Shown here piece after piece: positions 7,467-14,678 of a stretch of 27,592 bases of DNA (position 1 is its first letter; the number at the start of each line of letters is the position of its first letter). Under the pieces are notes generated by a model, which saw only the letters and a list, made by a program, of their open reading frames with translations, ran no database searches and had not been told where the DNA came from. The DNA comes from CAYHMW01 sp964357925 (lineage in GTDB: Bacteria > Patescibacteriota > Microgenomatia > UBA8517). Location: contig CAYHMW010000015.1 in NCBI GenBank assembly GCA_964357925.1, positions 1 through 27,592 on the forward strand, given 5' to 3'. The translations under genes were made by a program, and so were the position numbers.

Positions 7467-9863
7467 ATGACTACAGCCAAAGTGCTTTCTGAGAACTCCT
7501 CGTTTGCAACATTTTTCAAAAGTTATCTAAAGTCTCAAGGATTTATTGACGATAACACAGAAGCACCAAGCTATGTCTTTGCTTTTGGTAAAGATAGTAT
7601 AAAGATCGCCCTTCAATCGCTCGATAGCTGGTTTGGTAAAACCATTCTAATTTACAACATCGGCGACAAGCCAATGAGTATCCCAGACCACTTTAAAGGC
7701 CGACAAATTGTTACACTTTTTCTTGGTGAAGTGTATGGTGAAGATATTGTCGCCAGTGGTATCGCCGGCAAAATATTGCAAGAAGCGGCACAAGGAAATC
7801 TAGTTGTTGCAAACTTAGAAAGCGCCAAAATCTTCCCAATTTACAAAACAGATGCAGCATCGGATATTCTTAAAAGTGCTTTCAGTTTTTGGGGGGCGGG
7901 AAGTGCAGTTATTGGCAAGGAACTGGATTCAAAGTATTTTGCTCGTGAAGTTCTCGCGCTAAGCACTCCACAGACTTCCTTCTATAACAATTCTGCGCTG
8001 CCATCACTAACGCTTAGTTTAACAACCAATGACAACTTAAACATTAAAGGGCTTTCAGAAACCCTAAACGCTCTTAAGGCAGAATATCAAAAAAACGAAA
8101 TTGCGAACGTGCCTCAAGTACCCAAAAATGTGCCCGTTACAAACCAGCAAAACGCATCAAGACACAAGCTTCATCTCCCCAAAATTTCATTCGAACCCTC
8201 TTTCGGCTTTTCCTTTAAAATTGCCACGGCACTTGTTTTGCTTTTTATCGTTCCGTTGAGCGCTTTAGGTCTCAGCTCTACTCTTCTCTGGCTAAGTGCA
8301 AAGATAGATAATACATATCCACTGATGGCTGCACAATCAGTCGCGCATTTTGCCTCTGTGGGAGCGGTTACCCACGCGAAAGGCCCCCTTAAAACCTTCT
8401 ATAGAGATGTAGGAAAGGTTGCAGAAGAACAAAACAAGACAGCGACGATCCTGTATTCGCAAAAAAAAATTAATAGAGCTGAATCACAAATCCTGTCACA
8501 GGTCCTCGGAGACACAAATGGAGCCGATATTGCTTCCCTTGGTCAAATACTAGTGAAAAATTTATACAAGCTAGATACATCTTTCTCGTTTAGTGGGAGC
8601 AAAGACAATATTAAGTCCCCGCTTAAGAATGCAATAGCAATAGCCACACACTTACCCGACTTAATCGGGTTAAATGGGGAGCGCAGTTATCTCTTGCTTC
8701 TCCAGAACAACTTAAGCCCAGCAGCTACGGGTGGAGAAATAGAAGCATATGGAGTCCTAACTTTTGAAAATGGAATACTTAAGTCGCTAAAAGTCGAAGA
8801 TTCAAAGGTGATAGAGGATAGTCTCAAAGGCTTTATTAAGCCACCCCAACCCATTGCCACCCACAAAGGCCTTAACACTTGGGTCTTTAGTGATTCCAAT
8901 TGGGATCCAGAATTTTCAACAACCGGGAGGCGTGCCGAATGGTTTCTTAGTAAAGGCAAAGGTCTGAAGGTTGATGGGGTCATTGCCACGAACCTCGAGC
9001 TGATTAAAATAATTATAGAGAAAGTTGGACCAATAAACATTGACAGTAACAGGATCACCACTGAGAACATCTATTTGGAAGCCAGTGCAGTGGGCACAGC
9101 AAGGTTGTTCGAAAGTGCCTTAAACGCAGCTCTTTCGAGCGCGCCTGAAGTCCAACTAGCGATAATAAACAGCCTTGGCTCCTTGGGTACCAGCGGTGAT
9201 ATTTTAGTTTTTCTAAATGACACCAAAACACAAAACGTCCTTGGGGTCACTGATTTGGGAGGTGGCTTGCTTCCGCCAAGCTGCAACGGCAACTGTCAGG
9301 CTATTCTCACTGGAATAATCGAGACAAACATGGGAACAATTTTGCCAGGAGCAAACATTGAAAGATATGGAAAGTTGAGTGTAGATTTCCAGGAAACTTC
9401 AGTGAATTATTCTCTTACTCTTCTTCTTAAAAACATAGGGTCAGAAGACTACAAGACATATATTAGAGTGCTTGCCCCTCCGGATTCTAAGTTTGATCTT
9501 GCCACCTCAGTAGCCCCCGGACTCAAGGCTTTTTTGCGCCCTGACTTTAAAATCCAAAAAGAACGTGGCGAAGCCGGTGTTTACATTGAAGTAAAGGCCA
9601 ATGAATCAACAGAGCTTACGTTTAAATGGGAAAACAAGAGTGTAGTTAACTTTAATGAAAACGGCCTGCTTAGACTCCTTTGGCATAGACAACCAGGCAT
9701 TGTCCTTAATGGGGGAGAGTTAAATATTTCACTGCCCGCGGGCACATATGTTAGCGATGTGACTCCCTCCTTGACCGAAGGTGCAACTTTTACGTATAAT
9801 ACACACCTCTCCCAAGATTTATTTATCAATCTATTAATTAGTCATGACAACCCACAACCTTAA
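7467..9863 (+). CDS. DUF4012 membrane protein with a degenerate SDR-like N-terminal domain
   Basis: The product is 798 residues. Residues ~1-165 resemble the second half of an extended short-chain dehydrogenase/epimerase (Leu-Gly-Glu-Val-Tyr-Gly-Glu-Asp, then a Gln-Gly-Asn-Leu-Val-Val strand), but the Gly-rich nucleotide loop and Tyr-x3-Lys are not visible, so it is probably inactive. A Gln/Asn/Pro linker (205-245) precedes one strong membrane segment (about 250-276). The DUF4012 core begins near 405 with Tyr-Leu-Leu-Leu-Leu-Gln-Asn-Asn-Leu, then Thr-Gly-Gly-Glu-Ile, and includes Asp-Ser-Asn-Trp-Asp-Pro-Glu-Phe and Val-Asp-Gly-Val-Ile-Ala-Thr-Asn. The exterior C-terminus is beta-rich. DUF4012 has no established function; an envelope role is inferred. 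It overlaps rplY by 20 nt. Confidence 0.85.
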   Translation: MTTAKVLSENSSFATFFKSYLKSQGFIDDNTEAPSYVFAFGKDSIKIALQSLDSWFGKTILIYNIGDKPMSIPDHFKGRQIVTLFLGEVYGEDIVASGIAGKILQEAAQGNLVVANLESAKIFPIYKTDAASDILKSAFSFWGAGSAVIGKELDSKYFAREVLALSTPQTSFYNNSALPSLTLSLTTNDNLNIKGLSETLNALKAEYQKNEIANVPQVPKNVPVTNQQNASRHKLHLPKISFEPSFGFSFKIATALVLLFIVPLSALGLSSTLLWLSAKIDNTYPLMAAQSVAHFASVGAVTHAKGPLKTFYRDVGKVAEEQNKTATILYSQKKINRAESQILSQVLGDTNGADIASLGQILVKNLYKLDTSFSFSGSKDNIKSPLKNAIAIATHLPDLIGLNGERSYLLLLQNNLSPAATGGEIEAYGVLTFENGILKSLKVEDSKVIEDSLKGFIKPPQPIATHKGLNTWVFSDSNWDPEFSTTGRRAEWFLSKGKGLKVDGVIATNLELIKIIIEKVGPINIDSNRITTENIYLEASAVGTARLFESALNAALSSAPEVQLAIINSLGSLGTSGDILVFLNDTKTQNVLGVTDLGGGLLPPSCNGNCQAILTGIIETNMGTILPGANIERYGKLSVDFQETSVNYSLTLLLKNIGSEDYKTYIRVLAPPDSKFDLATSVAPGLKAFLRPDFKIQKERGEAGVYIEVKANESTELTFKWENKSVVNFNENGLLRLLWHRQPGIVLNGGELNISLPAGTYVSDVTPSLTEGATFTYNTHLSQDLFINLLISHDNPQP

Positions 9864-10497
9864 AGTCGACAAAAGAGAAATAACAGGCAAGAAAGTAAAA
9901 AATTTGCGCCGTGATGGCCTATTACCTGGCAACATATTTGGTAAAAAAATCAAATCACAAGCAGTTCAGGTTGCCTCAAAAGAGTTCGCGAAAGTCTACG
10001 AAGAAGTAGGTGAAACAAGCATTATCGATCTCACACTCGACTCAGTCAATATTCCAGTTCTTGTTTCTGGTCTTCAGCTAAATCCTGTCACTGGAGACTT
10101 TCTTCATATCGATTTTCGTCAAGTAAATTTGAAAGAAAAAATCACAGCAACAGTACCAATAGAACTTGTAGGAGTTGCTCCAGCTGAGAAAAATGGCCTT
10201 GGCATACTTGTCCAGCAACTCAACGAAGTTGAAGTGGAAGCACTTCCTACAGACTTCCCTGAAAATATTGAAGTCGACGTTTCAAATCTCGTTGAAGTCG
10301 ACCAAAGTATTTCAGTAGGTGATCTAAAGTACGACAAAGCAAAACTGACTCTTGCAGCCAACGAAGAACAACTAGTGGCGATCATCACGCCTCTTCAAAA
10401 AGAAGAAGTTCCGGTTGAGGTGCCTGTTGCCGAAGAGGCAGAGGCAAAGCCGGTCGAGGAGACAGGTCCTGAGGGAGAGATAAAAGCAGAATCGTAA
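9844..10497 (+). CDS. rplY: Large ribosomal subunit protein bL25 (CTC/TL5 form)
   Basis: bL25 binds 5S rRNA in the large subunit. The product is 217 residues, the long CTC-type form. The N-terminal 5S-binding domain (about 1-92) contains Lys-x-Leu-Arg-Arg-Asp-Gly-Leu-Leu-Pro-Gly-Asn-Ile-Phe-Gly and His-Ile-Asp-Phe. The TL5 C-terminal beta domain (about 96-186) has Val-Pro-Ile-Glu-Leu-Val-Gly and a Leu-Pro-x-Asp-Phe-Pro-Glu-Asn-Ile-Glu-Val-Asp-Val strand pair. An acidic Glu/Pro/Val tail completes it (187-217). The ATG at 9844 lies inside the end of the upstream gene (20-nt overlap), so the two are probably co-transcribed. Confidence 0.95.
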   Translation: MTTHNLKVDKREITGKKVKNLRRDGLLPGNIFGKKIKSQAVQVASKEFAKVYEEVGETSIIDLTLDSVNIPVLVSGLQLNPVTGDFLHIDFRQVNLKEKITATVPIELVGVAPAEKNGLGILVQQLNEVEVEALPTDFPENIEVDVSNLVEVDQSISVGDLKYDKAKLTLAANEEQLVAIITPLQKEEVPVEVPVAEEAEAKPVEETGPEGEIKAES

Positions 10498-10502
10498 AAA
10501 AC

Positions 10503-10532
10503 TTGTTTCCATGACACTCTTTCTGATATCCT
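10503..10532 (+). promoter_or_regulatory. Promoter for the Pro-rich tail-anchored gene
   Basis: TTGTTT (10503-10508), an 18-bp spacer and TATCCT (10527-10532), 8 nt before the ATG at 10541. This predicts a leaderless or 1-2 nt leader mRNA. Confidence 0.5.
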
Positions 10533-10540
10533 GATTTCAT

Positions 10541-10849
10541 ATGGATGATCTGCCCACAATGAAACTTTCCCCAGTAATAGAACCTGGCCAGATGACCAGC
10601 ATGTCTCCAACTGAAGATCAACCTCCCATGCCAGGCGCCCTGGCGCCCAACATTACTTCCTCGGGATCGCCGATATCACCTCAGCCACAAGCTGCACCAC
10701 CCACATCAGTAACTCCCCCAATAGAGCCTGTTACAACAACGTCAAGTAGTGGTGGGGACAGTTCAGGAAACCTTATATTAATGGCAATCGTTTTTCTTCT
10801 AGTAGCAATAGTAGTTGGAGCCGTCTACTTTGTGTTCTTTACTTCCTGA
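10541..10849 (+). CDS. Pro-rich protein with a single C-terminal membrane anchor, unknown function
   Basis: The product is 102 residues. Residues 1-76 are low-complexity and predicted disordered (Pro, Ser, Thr, Met, Gln; several Pro-Pro and Ala-Pro pairs). A Ser/Gly-rich hinge follows, then a single hydrophobic helix (about 79-99), and the protein ends Phe-Phe-Thr-Ser right after it. This is a tail-anchored topology, so the disordered part most likely faces the cytoplasm. No domain is recognised. It has its own likely promoter. Its last 25 bp overlap the 3' end of valS on the other strand. A similar Pro-rich-then-helix layout starts the solute-binding protein at 17513. Confidence 0.75.
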   Translation: MDDLPTMKLSPVIEPGQMTSMSPTEDQPPMPGALAPNITSSGSPISPQPQAAPPTSVTPPIEPVTTTSSSGGDSSGNLILMAIVFLLVAIVVGAVYFVFFTS

Positions 10850-13014
10850 AGTGGCCAAGCACTTCTTATTAATAATCCCTGCTGTTTTGTCATCCCAATT
10901 TCTTCCCAAATAGCCTCTGTCACAAAAGGCATAAAAGGATGCAGAAGCTTCAGTGACTGTTCGAGTACAAGTTCAAGTGTTGGCTGCGCATCAGCTTTAC
11001 GAGACTTTATTTTTTCTATATAAACATCAGCAAACTTATGCCAAATAAACTCATATAAATACTCGCTTGCTGTGTTAAATCTATATCTCTCAAGCGCCCG
11101 CGTCACAGTCTTGGTAGTTTTCTCTAGCTCCTCCAATATCCACCTATCATCATCGTTATTTATTTGTATCTTGTTATTTGTATCTTGTATCTTCCTGTCT
11201 TGTGCAACAAAACGGGCAATATTCCACACCTTATTTGCAAAGTTCCTCATACCTCGCACTTTATCTTCAGAAAATATAATTTTCGAGCCAGAAGCTACTC
11301 CAAACATCAAGCTCATGCGAAGGGCATCTGCACCGTACTTTTCGACGAGTTCCATTGGATCAACAACATTACCCTTAGACTTACTCATTTTAAGACCATT
11401 CTTATCAGCCACCATGCTCCAAAGATAAACGTCACGGAAGGGCACGTCATTTTTAAGATATATCCCAAACATCATCATGCGGCTTACCCAAAACTTCAAA
11501 ATGTCAGAGTAAGTTCCCATAAAATCAGTGGGGTAGGCAGGAGGGTTGGTCACAATCGGCCATTGGCCACTGCTAAACCAAGTATCAAAGGTATCAGTCT
11601 CAGGCAAATAATCCTCCCCAGGGCTGTCGACAGATACAACGAAGGGTGTTCCAACAGATGCCACCAAGCTCTGCAATCCCGCTTTTATTTCACTTAAATC
11701 ATACTTTTTCAGCAATTCATGCACGTTTCCATGCTCCCGCTCTCCAGATTTTGAAATAAACGAAACCGTTATTGCAGCCTTACCAATTGGATACCACACA
11801 GGTATCCTAATGCCCCAAACAATTTGCCGACTAATTGGCCAATCATGCATAACGGCTAGCCAGTCGAGGATCTGCTTTTTGTGTCGCTTAGGTGTGAAAG
11901 TCGTCTCATTTTTCTTGATCGCATTAATTACTGGTTTCTTAAGGGAATCAACATTTATAAACCAATTAGGCACAACCATAGGCTCGAGATCTCGCCCACA
12001 CTTATAGCAAGTAGCCACAGAGTGCACATACTCGCGGTCAACTTTCTCCATTAAGCCCCTCGCCTCCAAATCCTTTGCAACTTGCTCGCGCGCCGCCATA
12101 ACCTTCATGCCTTCATACGGTCCCGCGAAATGGTTTAACTTCCCGCGTACATCAATAACACATTTAACTTCCAGATTGTGCCGCTTGCCCATTTCAAAAT
12201 CATTCGGATCATGTCCAGGAGTCACTTTTACAACACCAGTGCCAAATTTTGGATCAACATGCGGATCCTCAATTACTTTTAGTTTGATTTTTCCGAGAAG
12301 CCCTTCCACTTCAATTTCCTTACCAATCCACTCCTTATATCTTTTATCCTTTGGATTAACAGCAACTGCAGTATCACCAAATTTAGTCTCTGGCCTCACA
12401 GTTGCCAAAACAAAAGCCCCATACTTTATATAGTAAAGTGGATCCTTCCTTTCTACATATTTAACCTCCAATTCAGCCAGAGAAGTCCCATCATGAGTAC
12501 AATAATTCACAATATATTCGTCTCGGTACACAAGCCCCTCTTTGTGCATTTTCATAAACGTCTCATAAACCGTTTTAACGACGTGCTCATCTAGAGTAAA
12601 AACAGATTTATTCCAGTCTGCACTAAAACCCATCTTCTTCATCTGCGAGACAATAAGCCCAGAATTTTCCTTCACGAAGCTTAAAATGTCTTCATAAAGT
12701 GATTGCCGGTCAAAATCAAACCTAGACTTTCCTTGCTTAGCTAAATGTTTTTCATAAACAAACTGTGTCTCAAATCCTGCATGGTCAAGCCCAGGGATCC
12801 AAGTTGCAGAATACCCCTGCATTCGCTTAAACCGAAGCACCGTGTCGTCAACTGTATACATAGCATGCCCGGCATGAAGTGAAGCATTGGCATTCGGCGG
12901 CGGCATTAATATCGTGTAATCCTTTCCTTTTCCTGAAGCCTTGAACGCGCCCGACTCCTCCCATTTTTTATAAACCTTCTCCTCGTACCTTTTATGATCG
13001 TAAGCCTTATCCAT
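10825..13014 (-). CDS. valS: Valyl-tRNA synthetase
   Basis: ValRS is a class I synthetase that charges tRNA-Val and edits Thr. The product is 729 residues from ATG 13014, much shorter than the usual 870-950; it ends soon after the anticodon-binding domain and lacks the C-terminal coiled coil. The HIGH motif appears as Pro-Pro-Pro-Asn-Ala-Asn-Ala-Ser-Leu-His-Ala-Gly-His, with Gly-Leu-Asp-His-Ala-Gly following. The editing domain is central, a Cys-x2-Cys lies before the Pro-Asn-Trp-Phe block, Asp-Thr-Trp-Phe-Ser-Ser-Gly is present, and KMSKS is exact. A GTG at 13032 would add six residues, but a perfect TATAAT lies 7 nt upstream of the ATG, so transcription should begin at about the ATG, favouring it. 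Confidence 0.95.
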   Translation of the reverse strand: MDKAYDHKRYEEKVYKKWEESGAFKASGKGKDYTILMPPPNANASLHAGHAMYTVDDTVLRFKRMQGYSATWIPGLDHAGFETQFVYEKHLAKQGKSRFDFDRQSLYEDILSFVKENSGLIVSQMKKMGFSADWNKSVFTLDEHVVKTVYETFMKMHKEGLVYRDEYIVNYCTHDGTSLAELEVKYVERKDPLYYIKYGAFVLATVRPETKFGDTAVAVNPKDKRYKEWIGKEIEVEGLLGKIKLKVIEDPHVDPKFGTGVVKVTPGHDPNDFEMGKRHNLEVKCVIDVRGKLNHFAGPYEGMKVMAAREQVAKDLEARGLMEKVDREYVHSVATCYKCGRDLEPMVVPNWFINVDSLKKPVINAIKKNETTFTPKRHKKQILDWLAVMHDWPISRQIVWGIRIPVWYPIGKAAITVSFISKSGEREHGNVHELLKKYDLSEIKAGLQSLVASVGTPFVVSVDSPGEDYLPETDTFDTWFSSGQWPIVTNPPAYPTDFMGTYSDILKFWVSRMMMFGIYLKNDVPFRDVYLWSMVADKNGLKMSKSKGNVVDPMELVEKYGADALRMSLMFGVASGSKIIFSEDKVRGMRNFANKVWNIARFVAQDRKIQDTNNKIQINNDDDRWILEELEKTTKTVTRALERYRFNTASEYLYEFIWHKFADVYIEKIKSRKADAQPTLELVLEQSLKLLHPFMPFVTEAIWEEIGMTKQQGLLIRSAWPLQEVKNTK

Positions 13015-13021
13015 GAGCCCA

Positions 13022-13049
13022 ATTATAAACACCTTTTAGGCAATTCCAA
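13022..13049 (-). promoter_or_regulatory. valS promoter (divergent pair)
   Basis: On the minus strand TTGGAA (plus 13044-13049), a 16-bp spacer and a perfect TATAAT (plus 13022-13027), 7 nt before the valS ATG. Its -35 is one arm of the inverted repeat ATTCCAA-AG-TTGGAAT (13043-13058). Confidence 0.7.
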
Positions 13050-13051
13050 AG

Positions 13052-13081
13052 TTGGAATCTCCTCTTGTCTTATAGTATAAT
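13052..13081 (+). promoter_or_regulatory. Promoter of the ClpP-like gene (divergent pair)
   Basis: TTGGAA (13052-13057), an 18-bp spacer and a perfect TATAAT (13076-13081). Its -35 is the other arm of the 13043-13058 inverted repeat, so the -35 boxes of the two divergent promoters are identical and 2 bp apart. The predicted leader is about 33 nt and carries a Shine-Dalgarno. Confidence 0.7.
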
Positions 13082-13110
13082 CACGCACCGCACATTAAGT
13101 TTACAGAGAG

Positions 13111-13115
13111 GGAGG
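13111..13115 (+). promoter_or_regulatory. Shine-Dalgarno of the ClpP-like gene
   Basis: GGAGG (13111-13115) sits 5 nt before GTG 13121 but only 2 nt before the alternative TTG 13118. This decides the start in favour of the GTG. It is one of only two strong Shine-Dalgarno sequences in the window. Confidence 0.7.
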
Positions 13116-13120
13116 GCTTG

Positions 13121-13753
13121 GTGATTAAAAAATCCGAAGAATACATGGCCTATGCCAAAGTGCAAGCTGATGATATGGGCATAATACCGATCATCGGAGA
13201 GGTTAACACTGATATGGCGGAAGTTGTCGTTGAATGCATCGATCTCGCTTTGAAAAGTGGTTTTAAAACTATCACATTTCACATAGACACCAACGGCGGC
13301 TGGAACGATTCATGTAATGCCATCATCGCCAAAATGAACTCGCTTCCACACATTGATTTTACCGGTCTTGTGATGGGCAAAGCTCGTTCCAATGGGCTTC
13401 GCTTATTGCAGCATTGCACAAATAGGCTTGCCTTTCGATCATCAACAATCCAGTTCCACTGGGGTTCCTTGGAAATGAAAAATGGAGATCTCGCGGCAAT
13501 TATGGACAATGCTGTTATAGATCCTATTGCCCACAGAAAACGAACACTCGGGATCATAGCTCAAGAAATTGCCGACGCCACAGGGTTATCGCTTGAGAAG
13601 CTCTATGCACTTGCACGCTATGAGCAGGATTTGAATTCGGAAGAAGCCATGGAATTTGGTTTTCTTGACGAAATCCTTCCGGATCTTCCTGCGAAACGAG
13701 CAGGAAAAAGACTCGCGAAAGGGAAAAAGGAAAAGGTCAAAAAAGGAAAATGA
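13121..13753 (+). CDS. ClpP-like serine protease subunit, divergent
   Basis: The product is 210 residues. The ClpP/crotonase fold pattern is clear: Gly-Glu-Val at 26-28, the strand Ile-Thr-Phe-His-Ile-Asp-Thr-Asn-Gly-Gly at 51-60 (for Ile-Asn-Ser-Pro-Gly-Gly), Ser90 in Lys-Ala-Arg-Ser-Asn-Gly (nucleophile position), His113 in Gln-Phe-His-Trp-Gly, and Leu-Asn-Ser-Glu-Glu-Ala-Met-Glu-Phe-Gly-Phe-Leu-Asp near 171-183. By ungapped alignment at the end, the third triad position is Glu168 rather than Asp, with Asp170 nearby. A Lys-rich tail (about 190-210) is unusual. It may be a ClpP paralogue rather than the housekeeping subunit; no ClpX or ClpA gene adjoins. ClpP-type proteases degrade proteins fed by AAA+ unfoldases in the cytoplasm. 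Confidence 0.8.
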   Translation: MIKKSEEYMAYAKVQADDMGIIPIIGEVNTDMAEVVVECIDLALKSGFKTITFHIDTNGGWNDSCNAIIAKMNSLPHIDFTGLVMGKARSNGLRLLQHCTNRLAFRSSTIQFHWGSLEMKNGDLAAIMDNAVIDPIAHRKRTLGIIAQEIADATGLSLEKLYALARYEQDLNSEEAMEFGFLDEILPDLPAKRAGKRLAKGKKEKVKKGK

Positions 13754-13764
13754 TTTCTAAACAT

Positions 13765-13788
13765 GGCCCCGTATGTTTTAACGGGGCC
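13765..13788 (+). terminator. Hairpin after the ClpP-like gene, possible terminator
   Basis: A perfect 8-bp stem, GGCCCCGT / ACGGGGCC, with an 8-nt loop, begins 11 bp after the stop. It lacks a run of T on the plus strand (AATCAG follows), so it is not a textbook intrinsic terminator. It lies between convergent genes and may act on both or protect the mRNA 3' end. Confidence 0.5.
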
Positions 13789-13853
13789 AATCAGTAAGCT
13801 TCATTGGGTGCCACACTTTTCATATGAAAACAATTAAACCCACGGCCTGCAAA

Positions 13854-14672
13854 TTATTTCTTTAAAGTAGATCTTAAGTGGTCAACTACGTCACTCACAA
13901 ATGGTTCAATTGGCTGGCCGGCAACTGTCCTAACTCTCTCGTTAACACCGGTTCGATAAGCCAGAGCATTTATTGCCCTCAAATAATGAATATCATGTGG
14001 GACCACTTCATTAATATTTGTACCTTCGGTTTCTCCACCTAGCCACATCTTAAAACGATCATGCTCTCGAATGAAGTTAGTAGGATCTTTTTGTAGAGCA
14101 TCAAGTAGGACATAGTTTGGGCTTCCATCCTTTTCGTAGAATATAACATTGCCACGACCAGACAGATCAATTGCGTCACCGGTCATTTCAGTGTACTCAA
14201 TCAGTCTTCTCGTAAAATCTGCGGCCTGTTGGGCAAGCCTTTCATCTTGATCTATTTTTTCAAAAAAACCACTTAATGATGGGTAGTCACGGGCAAGATC
14301 TGCTGAGTAATCTTGCTCTGGATTGTCATACGAAAACTCGTGCTGCAGTCGATCAACTGCAGCAGAATCTAAATCATCCATGTTAAGTTGGTTAACATGT
14401 AACGAAGTTTGATTCTCACCCAAATCTACTTTTTCTTGAATTGTCACTTGGGCTTCAGTAGAAGTTCCTGGCCTTATTCTTTCCGCTAGATCATTTTCTC
14501 CTGCCTCTTTGAGACCTGCTATGAATTCCTCGTCAACAGATATTGTTGTGACAGTTGCTTCTGAAAGAGGCACATGTTCACCTCCAGCACCCAACATACT
14601 AGAAGTTTTCAATTCATATGTTGGCCTAATCATTTTTTGTTGCTCAGGGCTTTGCCCTTCAAGTTCGCTCAT
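13854..14672 (-). CDS. Unknown protein with a kinase-C-lobe-like segment
   Basis: The product is 272 residues from ATG 14672 (a TTG at 14678 would add two). The N-terminal ~110 residues are acidic and low in hydrophobicity. The second half contains Ala-Ile-Asp-Leu-Ser-Gly-Arg-Gly-Asn-Val-Ile-Phe, then Leu-Leu-Asp-Ala about 20 residues later. This Asp-x4-Asn ... hydrophobic-Asp spacing resembles the catalytic and metal-binding loops of kinase-like (APH/HipA) folds, but the N-lobe ATP motifs are not visible. It could be a degenerate kinase fold; I do not assign a function. It follows tsaD by 6 bp. A CATAAT hexamer ends 5 nt before the ATG, with TTGATC 18 bp further up, so it may also have its own promoter. 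Confidence 0.75.
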   Translation of the reverse strand: MSELEGQSPEQQKMIRPTYELKTSSMLGAGGEHVPLSEATVTTISVDEEFIAGLKEAGENDLAERIRPGTSTEAQVTIQEKVDLGENQTSLHVNQLNMDDLDSAAVDRLQHEFSYDNPEQDYSADLARDYPSLSGFFEKIDQDERLAQQAADFTRRLIEYTEMTGDAIDLSGRGNVIFYEKDGSPNYVLLDALQKDPTNFIREHDRFKMWLGGETEGTNINEVVPHDIHYLRAINALAYRTGVNERVRTVAGQPIEPFVSDVVDHLRSTLKK

Positions 14673-14678
14673 GATCAA

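Noticed and set aside
13817..13830. TTTTCATATGAAAA palindrome between convergent genes
   Set aside because: AT-rich 14-bp palindromes occur by chance, and there is no promoter for it to control.
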